A stretch of DNA of 13,896 bases from Butyrivibrio sp. (GTDB lineage Bacteria; Bacillota_A; Clostridia; Lachnospirales; Lachnospiraceae), in the NCBI RefSeq assembly GCF_024699075.1, contig NZ_JAILQF010000159.1:1-13896 (forward strand). Direction: 5' to 3'. A model generated the notes under the pieces. It was given only the letters and a program-made list of their open reading frames with translations. It was not told where the DNA came from and ran no database searches. Both the position numbers and the translations under genes were made by a program. Numbering within the stretch: the first letter of the stretch is position 1; each line of letters starts with the position of its first letter. This document shows, in pieces, positions 1 to 6,854 of this stretch.

Positions 1-4
1 GATT

Positions 5-52
5 GATAAAAACTTGCGGATAAACGATACAGATTCACCCCCTTATCCGCAA
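5..52 (-). terminator. Probable rho-independent terminator of the ABC importer operon
   Basis: A perfect 10-bp inverted repeat, TTGCGGATAA (14-23) against TTATCCGCAA (43-52), encloses a 19-base loop. Read on the minus strand, the stem is followed at once by GTTTTTATC, a short U-rich tail, so it would end transcripts coming leftward from the ATPase gene. The loop is long and the stem is only 50% GC, so strength is uncertain. Nothing else recognisable lies in 1-99. Confidence 0.5.
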
Positions 53-99
53 ATATTAATTGGAACCGCCTGGCTTAAGACCTCCATTATAAGCTCAAC

Positions 100-385
100 C
101 TTCGCACATCATACGCATCCTTCTATCCTTGCAATATGATACCTCGGGCAGTTACTATAGGATTTTTTCTCTTTAAAAATGCTACTAAATTCAAGAGCTT
201 AATAGATGGAATTATATATTCTGTTTGGGGTCCGCATGTCCGAGCGAAGCGAGTTTCGGACCCCAGAATATAAATTTCCATATATTAAGCATTGAATTAT
301 AGCATTTTTAAGAGAAATAAATCCTATAGTAACTGCCCGAGGTAATCAAATCGCAAGGACAATAGTTCATGTTATATGTGCGAAG
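100..385. repeat. Long imperfect inverted repeat, MITE-like hairpin element
   Basis: The arms 100-234 and 257-385 are imperfect reverse complements of each other over nearly their whole length. They start at CTTCGCACAT (100-109) and end at ATGTGCGAAG (376-385). The longest uninterrupted match is 25 bp (141-165 with 319-343), and further paired blocks run inward to GGGGTCCG (227-234) with CGGACCCC (257-264). Near the apex is GCGAAGC (244-250), a heptamer known for forming a very stable DNA mini-hairpin. No ORF or transposase lies inside and no convincing target-site duplication is visible. Mobile origin is inferred; a structured 3' UTR or small RNA is the alternative. The whole of 1-393 holds only this and the terminator at its left. 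Confidence 0.75.
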
Positions 386-393
386 CCCGCAAA

Positions 394-2046
394 TCACTCA
401 AGTTTCAAGCTTCCCTGTGCGATGCATTTTCCTGATCTTCTGTCGAAAATAAGGACACCGCCACCTGATACCGTGATCTTATGCTTTGCTCCTATCTGGA
501 AGATCTTTGATCCAAATACAACACCTGTAAGAAGGAAGTTACCTACAGCAATCTTTATAGTAGATTCCATACCGGTTGGCATTACGCCATATATCTCCCC
601 TTCTATTCCATTATCTGACTCGTCAAGTTCCAAGAATTCAGGCCTTATTCCTATAACAAAGTCCTCATTTGTAATAACAGGCTCTTCGTCTAGAGAATCA
701 TCTCTTTCTTCCACAAGACTTATATGATAGCGGAAGGTCTCATCTTTATTACTCTTTTCAACATACTTTTTGTCTTTTTTCTTAAGTTCAAGATCTGCAT
801 CACTAAGAGCCTTGGCATCATCCCTGTCTTTGAACCATTTATCAAGGGAGAGCTTTTCAGATGGTACAAATGCTGCCTTATGACCTCCAAGAACATCCAA
901 AGACAGGCTTCCATCTTCTTTCTGCACTCCTTTAGCTTCAACAAAGTTCATTGAAGGATTGCCTACAAAGTCTGCTACAAAGAGATTTTCAGGCCTGTTA
1001 TAAACTGTCAAAGGAGCTGCATACTGCTGAAGTACTCCGTTATTTATAAGGCATATTTTTGTAGCAAGAGTCATAGCTTCCATCTGGTCATGTGTTACAT
1101 ATACGAACGTACTTCCTGTCTCAAGATGGAGACGCTGAAGCTCATATCTCATTTCAAGACGAAGCTTGGCATCAAGGTTTGATAATGGTTCATCCATAAA
1201 CAGAACCTGAGGCTCCGGGGCAAGTGTTCTTGCAATTGCAACTCTTTGCTGCTGACCTCCGGAAAGCTCAGCCGGATACCTGTTCATGAACATGCCTATC
1301 TTAACTATTCTTGATACTCTTCTTACTGCAAGGTCAACCTCTTCTTTACTAAGGTTTCTAACCGTTTCTACAACTTTACCGTCTTTGATTATCTCGCACT
1401 TATCAGAAAGTGATTCACCTTTAGCTTCGTGAGCCTTTAATATATCTTCAAGCTCTTTTTCCAATAAAGCTTTCTTGGAATCTGCTGCCGCCTTTACATC
1501 AGATGACTCTATGACACCTAGTGCATAGAATTCTTTGGCACAGTACATGGACATCTGATAAGTATCTATCAGCTTAAGGTATACCTTTTCTATATCTACC
1601 TTACCATCCTTATTGCGGCTCTCTTCATAGATATCTTTGAGCTCTTTTGGATGCTTTAAAGCTTCGATCCTGGTCTTTAATTTCTGTGCCTTAAAGTCGA
1701 TCATAGGCATCTTTTCTTTGATATTGGTAAGACCAAAGGATATGTTCTGATACACTGTCATGTTGGGCCACAGAGCATAGTTCTGAAAGAGGAATCCGAC
1801 TTTACGCTTATTGGGCGGTACGTTTATTCCCTTCTCGCTGTCAAAGACAACCCTGTCTCCAATCTTAATCTGGCCCTGTGTTGGCGTTTCAAGTCCTGCA
1901 ATCATACGAAGTGTTGTAGTCTTACCACATCCTGAAGGTCCAAGCAGGGTTATAAAAGCATTATCTTCTATATCGAGGCTCAGATCATCTACTGCATAAA
2001 AGCCCCCGTATCTTTTAGTTATATTTGTAAGTTTGATCTCTGGCAT
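394..2046 (-). CDS. ABC transporter ATP-binding protein, FbpC/AfuC/PotA-like, with large insertion
   Basis: This 550-residue cytoplasmic ATPase powers the importer encoded upstream. Visible motifs are Walker A GPSGCGKT (36-43), Q-loop Gln88, signature LSGGQ (261-265), Walker B VLFMDEP (281-287), D-loop SNLD (289-292) and H-loop His319, so catalysis should be intact. A C-terminal TOBE/MOP-like region includes IGIRPE (465-470). Q-loop and signature are 173 residues apart, against about 50 in MalK-type proteins, so a helical, charged insertion of about 120 residues sits near 110-235 in the subdomain that contacts the permease. A Lys/Asp-rich stretch (about 395-455) also enlarges the C-terminal domain. 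Start chosen at 2046 because AGGAGG (2056-2061) lies 9 bases upstream and overlaps the permease stop codon; an in-frame ATG at 2127 lies inside the permease gene. Substrate is not readable from this subunit. Confidence 0.93.
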   Translation of the reverse strand: MPEIKLTNITKRYGGFYAVDDLSLDIEDNAFITLLGPSGCGKTTTLRMIAGLETPTQGQIKIGDRVVFDSEKGINVPPNKRKVGFLFQNYALWPNMTVYQNISFGLTNIKEKMPMIDFKAQKLKTRIEALKHPKELKDIYEESRNKDGKVDIEKVYLKLIDTYQMSMYCAKEFYALGVIESSDVKAAADSKKALLEKELEDILKAHEAKGESLSDKCEIIKDGKVVETVRNLSKEEVDLAVRRVSRIVKIGMFMNRYPAELSGGQQQRVAIARTLAPEPQVLFMDEPLSNLDAKLRLEMRYELQRLHLETGSTFVYVTHDQMEAMTLATKICLINNGVLQQYAAPLTVYNRPENLFVADFVGNPSMNFVEAKGVQKEDGSLSLDVLGGHKAAFVPSEKLSLDKWFKDRDDAKALSDADLELKKKDKKYVEKSNKDETFRYHISLVEERDDSLDEEPVITNEDFVIGIRPEFLELDESDNGIEGEIYGVMPTGMESTIKIAVGNFLLTGVVFGSKIFQIGAKHKITVSGGGVLIFDRRSGKCIAQGSLKLE

Positions 2047-2059
2047 TATAAATCTCCTC

Positions 2060-3862
2060 CTATTTACCACCAATACCGGAATCAAGGCTTGCTCCGGTAA
2101 GCTTATTGACAAGTGTGTTGAAGACAAGGATAAGTACTATAAGTATCAGATTGATAGCACTTGAGAATGCATATAGTCCCATCTCGTCAAAGTAGTCAAG
2201 CGTTGTTGACAGAATAAATCCCTGCGTACAAAGCAAAAGGAAGAGTGATAATTCTCTAAGACATGTCATAAACGGAAGCATATATCCGCTTATAATAGAT
2301 GACTTCTGGATCGGAATGATAATCCTTGTCATTCGCTTTATCCATGGAATATCCTGTATAATAGCTGCTTCCTCTATTTCCCCTGATAACTGAAGCATTG
2401 AGTTAAGAGCTGCCCTGCTGGCAAAAGGTATGTACTTAACTACGCCTGCTATTATAAGAAGTGTATAGGTATTAAAAAGATTAAGTCTTCCATTGGAAAA
2501 AAGTATGAAGAATGCTGCGCCAACTGCAAGTGATGGCATAAGGTATGGAAGAAAGGCCATATTGTTGACATATGCAGCCCATTTACTTCTTCTATTCTTG
2601 GAAACAGCATATCCAATAAGTGTTCCAATAGTTCCTGCTATCAATGCACAGCACACTGATACTAAGAGTGTTCCCTTTAAGGCTTTACCTATAAGATCAT
2701 TAAAAAGAATACCTTTCTGACCATACAGAGCACCTGCATTATTATCATTAGTGATCCACCATTTGGTTGTAAGATTGCTAAGATCACCTGTATAAAGGAA
2801 ACTGTAATCTCCAGGATTTGGAAGGAAAGTTTCAAGTGCGAACATTACAATAGGGAATATCGATGTAAAGAATGTAAGAGCCATAAGCACTATACCAATA
2901 ATATACTTTCCTGCTTTTCCAAGATTGATCTTGGATATCTGTCCAGACTTACCACTTACGGTTGTATAACTCTTGCGGCTCCTCAGGCTCATCTGGTTGA
3001 TACCAAGAATAAGGATACCGAAGATCATCATTATAATTGCAAGTATAGAAGCTTCTCCCGTATATTTGGAATTCATTGATACATACTTGGTAGAAAGTGT
3101 AGTAAAGCCAAGATAATGAGGTACAGGATAGCTTCCCATTGCAGATCCGAATACCAGGAGTATCGTTGAAAGAATTGCCGGTTTGACCATAGGAAGAGTG
3201 ATTCTGAACATGATCTTCCACTTGGGAGTATCAAGTATGGTTGCTGCCTCTTCAAGGTTTGCATCCATATTTCTGAAGATGCCGCCTATCATGATATAAG
3301 CAAATGGAGCATAGTGAAGTCCAAGTACTACTGCTGAAGGAAAGAGTCCCTGACACCACCAAAGAGGCATTGCAATCTTTGTAAGTGTAACAAGCAGTCC
3401 GTTAGATGTACCTGTAACTGCATTTGAATTAAAAAGGTTCTGCCATACAACAGCCAGCGTCCACTGAGGCATTATGTATGGAAAAATAAATATCGAACTG
3501 ATATACTTTTTGAATTTTAAATTGGTTCTTGTAACAAGAAATGCTGTAAGGCCGCCGAAAAGTATTGCGATAAGACATGTAAGAACTGCAAGAAGTACTG
3601 TGTTAAGTATTGGCATCCACAGATTAGTCTTTGCAAGTCTTGAGGTAAAAAGATCTGTATAGTTGGCTACAGAATATCCTTCTGCCTTGCCTGTAAGATA
3701 CTGGTCAATAGTACCCGGATGTATCTTGAATGTATCCTGAACTATAGCAACTATAGGGGCTATAGTTGTGTATGTTAGTGTTATTCCAAACAGAAGCAGT
3801 ATTACATTCTGAGGCTTACCGAAATAGGTTTTCAGGCGGTTTAGAAAAATGGCTTTTTTCAT
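2060..3862 (-). CDS. ABC transporter permease, fused two-domain FbpB/AfuB-like
   Basis: This 600-residue polytopic membrane protein is predicted to form the whole transport channel, since it carries two permease units in tandem. Each unit has an EAA coupling loop: EEAATILDTPKWKIMFRITLP (residues 204-224, written here without its final residue: EEAATILDTPKWKIMFRITL) and EEAAIIQDIPWIKRMTRIII (498-517). About 12 hydrophobic segments are visible, beginning at 18-40, 87-110 and 118-140 in the first half and 318-342, 396-418 and 432-455 in the second. The duplicated-TMD layout is typical of the FeT family (FbpB, SfuB, AfuB). The start is preceded by AGAGGA (3868-3873) at 5 bases spacing. Its TAG stop is part of the ribosome binding site of the ATPase gene, which suggests translational coupling. 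Iron, thiamine-like or sugar-phosphate substrates are all possible; the neighbouring sensor operon favours sugar phosphate. Confidence 0.93.
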   Translation of the reverse strand: MKKAIFLNRLKTYFGKPQNVILLLFGITLTYTTIAPIVAIVQDTFKIHPGTIDQYLTGKAEGYSVANYTDLFTSRLAKTNLWMPILNTVLLAVLTCLIAILFGGLTAFLVTRTNLKFKKYISSIFIFPYIMPQWTLAVVWQNLFNSNAVTGTSNGLLVTLTKIAMPLWWCQGLFPSAVVLGLHYAPFAYIMIGGIFRNMDANLEEAATILDTPKWKIMFRITLPMVKPAILSTILLVFGSAMGSYPVPHYLGFTTLSTKYVSMNSKYTGEASILAIIMMIFGILILGINQMSLRSRKSYTTVSGKSGQISKINLGKAGKYIIGIVLMALTFFTSIFPIVMFALETFLPNPGDYSFLYTGDLSNLTTKWWITNDNNAGALYGQKGILFNDLIGKALKGTLLVSVCCALIAGTIGTLIGYAVSKNRRSKWAAYVNNMAFLPYLMPSLAVGAAFFILFSNGRLNLFNTYTLLIIAGVVKYIPFASRAALNSMLQLSGEIEEAAIIQDIPWIKRMTRIIIPIQKSSIISGYMLPFMTCLRELSLFLLLCTQGFILSTTLDYFDEMGLYAFSSAINLILIVLILVFNTLVNKLTGASLDSGIGGK

Positions 3863-3892
3863 ATTTGTCCTCTTTTATCCGCAAACATATGA

Positions 3893-3969
3893 GTAAAACA
3901 TTCCTTTTAAGGTAATCAGTGCACCGCCCTTCGCATAAGGAAAGACAGCACACTGACATGTTTTACCTT
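3893..3969 (-). promoter_or_regulatory. Intra-operon hairpin with alternative outer stems
   Basis: Between the binding-protein and permease genes the minus-strand transcript can form a 16-bp stem (with G-U pairs), starting CAGUGUGCUGUC and closing with GGCGGUGCACUG, at 3917-3955 with a 7-base loop. Two outer stems compete for the same bases: GTAAAACAT (3893-3901) with ATGTTTTAC (3958-3966), and AAGGTAA (3909-3915) with TTACCTT (3963-3969). No U-run follows, so it is not a plain terminator. It probably blocks 3' decay of the binding-protein message or lowers permease expression relative to it, as REP sequences do in malE-malF. The role is inferred. Confidence 0.6.
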
Positions 3970-3998
3970 ATATTTTTTTCTAAATTTGTATTACTACA

Positions 3999-5447
3999 TT
4001 ATTCGCTTTCTTCGCCTGTATACTTATCAAGTGTCTCAATCCAGCTACCTACTGTAAATGCAACAGATGCACAGTACTGAGGATCTTCAACTACAAGCTG
4101 TCCTTCACCTACCCACCATTCTTTGCCACGATCATCCTTAGCAGGGAACTCATCTTCGCCGGCTTCGTTATATCCGCCTGTAGAATGTGAATATGTTGTC
4201 TCTATAGCCTGTGCAACTTCAGGATTGGATGAATATCCACCCATATCCTTGCCCCATGCTGAAAAGCCATCTTCTGTACATGTAAGATATGCGATAAATG
4301 CACATGCTGTCCATGGAAGCGGGCTGTTATCTGTTACAAAGAGGTAATGGCAATATCCATATCCGCCGATTCCTGTGTATCCATCCTGATATGCAGCGAT
4401 ATTGATGTTATTAACTGATACGCCTGCTGACTCTTCTACTGAACGAAGCTTTGAATATACAAGAAGACCTGACTGATCTGTAGCAGAATCTGTAACAAGT
4501 GTCTGGCAGATAGGTCCGTCATCTGTCTGAGCATTATATGCACCTACAAAGAGCTTAATGTATGCAAGTGAATATGCACCGTTCTCACCGAGTCCGAAAA
4601 GCTCTGCATCTTCTTTTTCTTCATCTATTGTTGTCTGGAAATATGCCTGTTCATCAGCAGGAAGAGCGTCAAATGCATCCTTGAGATACTGGGCATAGGT
4701 ATCTTCTGTAAGCATGTAAAGGAAGTTCTTACCAACTATTTCAGAATCGATATCCATGAAAAGAGGGTGCGTACCTTCTGCTACGAAATCCCAGCAGTTA
4801 TCATAGGTCTTATCACCTGTTGTATTGTACATGAATACCTTGTTGAGAAGCTGAAGCTCTAAATATCCGTCATAAGCATCAGGTGTTGTACCATTGGCCT
4901 GAGCCCAGTCAAGAGGAATAAATGTATCAAGGATTCCTGTCTGGACCATCTTGGACTCAATCTGGTTGCCATCCTGGATAAGGGTCATCGCAAATGTTCC
5001 CTCTTCCTTAAGTGAATCAGCCTGAAGCTGTTCGAAAATCTTGTTGTTCTTTGGCTGCTGCCAGTCGAATTCCATTGTGTAGGAAGAATCAATTGACTGA
5101 AGATACTCAATGAAAAGAGGAAGCGCTGTCTTACCACGGCTTGAGTTACCAACGCCATAAAATGTTGCGCCGTTACTCTCTTCAATAGCCTTCTTGGCAA
5201 GTTCTTCAAGAGTCATAGTCTCTGCTTCAGCTATGATCTTCTGAGTCTCTGTCATATTTGAAGTATCGACTGTTTCACTTGCAGTTTCCTGTGTCTGTGT
5301 GCTTTCTACGGATTGTGTGTCTGATGCTGTATCTGTGCCTGTAACAGAGCCCCCTGTAGTTCCGGAATCTGCTCCAGATCCGCATCCTGCAAGCGTTGTT
5401 GCAAGAAGGCTACATGCCATAACAGCAGACAAGAATTTCTTTTTCAT
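3999..5447 (-). CDS. ABC transporter substrate-binding lipoprotein
   Basis: This 482-residue extracellular binding protein is first in the importer operon. A lipoprotein signal peptide ends in the lipobox LAGC with Cys22 as the predicted lipidated residue. A Ser/Thr/Gly/Glu-rich linker (about 23-64) follows, as expected of a Gram-positive surface lipoprotein, and then the ligand-binding fold begins near FYGVGNSSRGKT (96-107). It is longer than AfuA/FbpA-type proteins (about 320-350 residues) and matches their motifs poorly, so family placement rests on the adjoining permease and ATPase. AAGGAGGA (5457-5464) lies 9 bases before the ATG. It is separated from the permease gene by 136 bases holding a strong hairpin, a common way to make more binding protein than channel. 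The ligand is unknown; the divergent HptARS-like operon suggests a phosphorylated sugar. Confidence 0.9.
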   Translation of the reverse strand: MKKKFLSAVMACSLLATTLAGCGSGADSGTTGGSVTGTDTASDTQSVESTQTQETASETVDTSNMTETQKIIAEAETMTLEELAKKAIEESNGATFYGVGNSSRGKTALPLFIEYLQSIDSSYTMEFDWQQPKNNKIFEQLQADSLKEEGTFAMTLIQDGNQIESKMVQTGILDTFIPLDWAQANGTTPDAYDGYLELQLLNKVFMYNTTGDKTYDNCWDFVAEGTHPLFMDIDSEIVGKNFLYMLTEDTYAQYLKDAFDALPADEQAYFQTTIDEEKEDAELFGLGENGAYSLAYIKLFVGAYNAQTDDGPICQTLVTDSATDQSGLLVYSKLRSVEESAGVSVNNINIAAYQDGYTGIGGYGYCHYLFVTDNSPLPWTACAFIAYLTCTEDGFSAWGKDMGGYSSNPEVAQAIETTYSHSTGGYNEAGEDEFPAKDDRGKEWWVGEGQLVVEDPQYCASVAFTVGSWIETLDKYTGEESE

Positions 5448-5485
5448 AGTTTTTTGTCCTCCTTATTTTCCCATTAGAATTTTTA

Positions 5486-5511
5486 GTTCAAAAGTACTTA
5501 CACTTATGAAC
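5486..5511 (-). promoter_or_regulatory. Dyad in the leader of the importer operon
   Basis: GTTCAAAAGT (5486-5495) and ACTTATGAAC (5502-5511) form an inverted repeat matching at 9 of 10 positions around a 6-base centre. It falls downstream of the predicted importer promoter, so it could be an operator, for example for the AraC-type regulator, or a 5' UTR hairpin. No U-run follows it, so termination is unlikely. Confidence 0.35.
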
Positions 5512-5528
5512 GTTACCCTCTGAAAATA

Positions 5529-5557
5529 ATTTTAGTTTATTAAATTTCGATAATGAA
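5529..5557 (-). promoter_or_regulatory. Candidate promoter of the importer operon
   Basis: On the minus strand TTCATT (5552-5557) and TAAAAT (5529-5534) are spaced by 17 bases. The -10 matches consensus at 5 of 6 positions but the -35 at only 3 of 6, as expected of a promoter that needs an activator. The predicted leader is about 75 bases and contains the 5486-5511 dyad. Confidence 0.35.
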
Positions 5558-5595
5558 CAGGACAAAACTGCAATTTATTTAAAAATCCTGCTAAT

Positions 5596-5637
5596 CTTTG
5601 CAAAGCCTTACAAAATAAGCCTCAAACAGCGTATACT
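5596..5637 (+). promoter_or_regulatory. Candidate promoter of the sensor operon with adjacent palindrome
   Basis: TATACT (5632-5637) is a 5-of-6 match to the -10 consensus about 38 bases before the start codon. The best -35 at 18 bases spacing is the weak TTACAA (5608-5613). Just upstream is the perfect 10-bp palindrome CTTTGCAAAG (5596-5605), a possible operator. AAGCCT also occurs twice, 14 bases apart (5603-5608 and 5617-5622). Regulation by the response regulator encoded downstream is inferred only. Confidence 0.35.
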
Positions 5638-5674
5638 AATAATAAGAACAGGGAGGAGATTTAAAGATATTACT

Positions 5675-6832
5675 ATGAATACAAATCCAAAAAAGGGGAA
5701 ATTCCGTTTATCCAAAAAGGTATCCATGGCGATCCTTATAACGATAATTCTTATCTTCACTCTTATCATGAGCATAGATATCCCATCAGGAAATGATCCC
5801 ACATATGATGTATACCAATTGTCAGATGAAAATAAACTAATAGTATACACTGCCCATAAGCCCGAAATATATGAGCCTATAATTCAGGAGTTTGAAGCAA
5901 GAACAGGTATATGGGTTGAAGTAGTAAGCGGCGGAACAAGTGAGATGCTTGAACTTATAAAAAGTGAAAGCGAATCTGTAAATGCAGATATTATGTTCGG
6001 AGGAGGCGTAGACTCTCTTGACAGCTACAGCTCATATTTTGAGCCTTATGAATCTGCAAACTCATATATCCTTGATGATTCATATGCTTCAAAGACAAGT
6101 GCCTATACAGTCTTTTCTTCTCTACCTACAGTTTTTATCTATAATACAAAGCTTATCAATTATAATGAACGGCCAAAGAGCTGGAGCAAGCTCTTATCTG
6201 GAAGCTATAACGGCGAAATAGCTTTTGCCGATCCCTGTACTTCAGGATCTTCCTATACTGCTATGATGACTATGCTTCAGGTTTTATCAGATGACCTTTC
6301 CGGAACATCTGATAACGCTTCCAGTTCTTCTGATAATACTTCCGGCTCATCTAATAATCTTTCTTCTAATAGCTCTTCAGGCAGCTTTTCAGATATGACA
6401 TATGATGAACTTCTGTCTCTTTTTATGGAAGCTCTTGACGGAGACATTCTTGAATCATCTTCTGATGTTGTAACAGAAGTTATAGCAGGAAGAAAGACAA
6501 TAGGTATTACAACTGAAGAAGTTGCCAGAAAGAATATCGCACTTGGTGCAAATATAGAAATGGTATACCCAAGTGATGGTACTGCTGCCCTTCCTGATGG
6601 ATGCGCCATTGTAAAAGGAGCAAAGCATATAGATAATGCCAAAACTTTTATAGATTTTGTTACCAACCTGCAGGTTCAGACCTACCTTTCACAGTACCAG
6701 TACAGAAGAAGTGTAAGGCAGGATATAGAAGCAGAATCAGACATCAATGTGATCATATACGACATAGACAAGGCAGGCTTGTTAAGATCAGATATTTTAG
6801 ATTCCTTTACTAAGATAAAAGAATCCTATTAG
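5675..6832 (+). CDS. Membrane-anchored binding-protein sensor, HptA/AfuA-like
   Basis: This 385-residue protein has a basic N-terminus, one membrane helix (about 17-34) without a lipobox, and an extracellular type II periplasmic-binding fold. The fold opens with KLIVYTAHKPEIYEPIIQEF (54-73) and contains DIMFGGGVDSL (105-115), close to the DVLWGGG motif of FbpA/AfuA proteins. It lacks its own permease and is followed by a sensor kinase and response regulator, as HptA is in the HptARS hexose-phosphate system, so its likely job is to present bound ligand to the kinase. A Ser/Asn/Asp-rich insertion (about 206-239) built of degenerate 7-residue repeats interrupts the fold. GGGAGGAG (5651-5658) is 16 bases before the ATG, slightly far; an ATT at 5669 is a remote alternative start. 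Direct transport through the divergent ABC importer is the alternative role. Confidence 0.88.
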   Translation: MNTNPKKGKFRLSKKVSMAILITIILIFTLIMSIDIPSGNDPTYDVYQLSDENKLIVYTAHKPEIYEPIIQEFEARTGIWVEVVSGGTSEMLELIKSESESVNADIMFGGGVDSLDSYSSYFEPYESANSYILDDSYASKTSAYTVFSSLPTVFIYNTKLINYNERPKSWSKLLSGSYNGEIAFADPCTSGSSYTAMMTMLQVLSDDLSGTSDNASSSSDNTSGSSNNLSSNSSSGSFSDMTYDELLSLFMEALDGDILESSSDVVTEVIAGRKTIGITTEEVARKNIALGANIEMVYPSDGTAALPDGCAIVKGAKHIDNAKTFIDFVTNLQVQTYLSQYQYRRSVRQDIEAESDINVIIYDIDKAGLLRSDILDSFTKIKESY

Positions 6833-6854
6833 TAATATATAAAATGAGGTATAT

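Noticed and set aside
2047..2127. N-terminal extension of the ATPase from an ATG at 2127
   Set aside because: The extra 27 residues lie inside the permease gene, lack family similarity, and a perfect AGGAGG stands 9 bases before ATG 2046.
3893..3969. Rho-independent terminator between binding-protein and permease genes
   Set aside because: The stem is strong but no U-tract follows on the transcribed strand, and the downstream genes need the same transcript.
394..5447. Annotation of the importer as an iron(III) transporter
   Set aside because: Family resemblance to FbpABC does not fix the substrate, the binding protein matches FbpA poorly, and the adjoining HptARS-like system points elsewhere; left unassigned.
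6277..6666. 129-residue minus-strand ORF within the sensor binding-protein gene
   Set aside because: It is antisense to a well-supported coding frame, Ser/Glu-biased because of the repeat, and has no recognisable domain.
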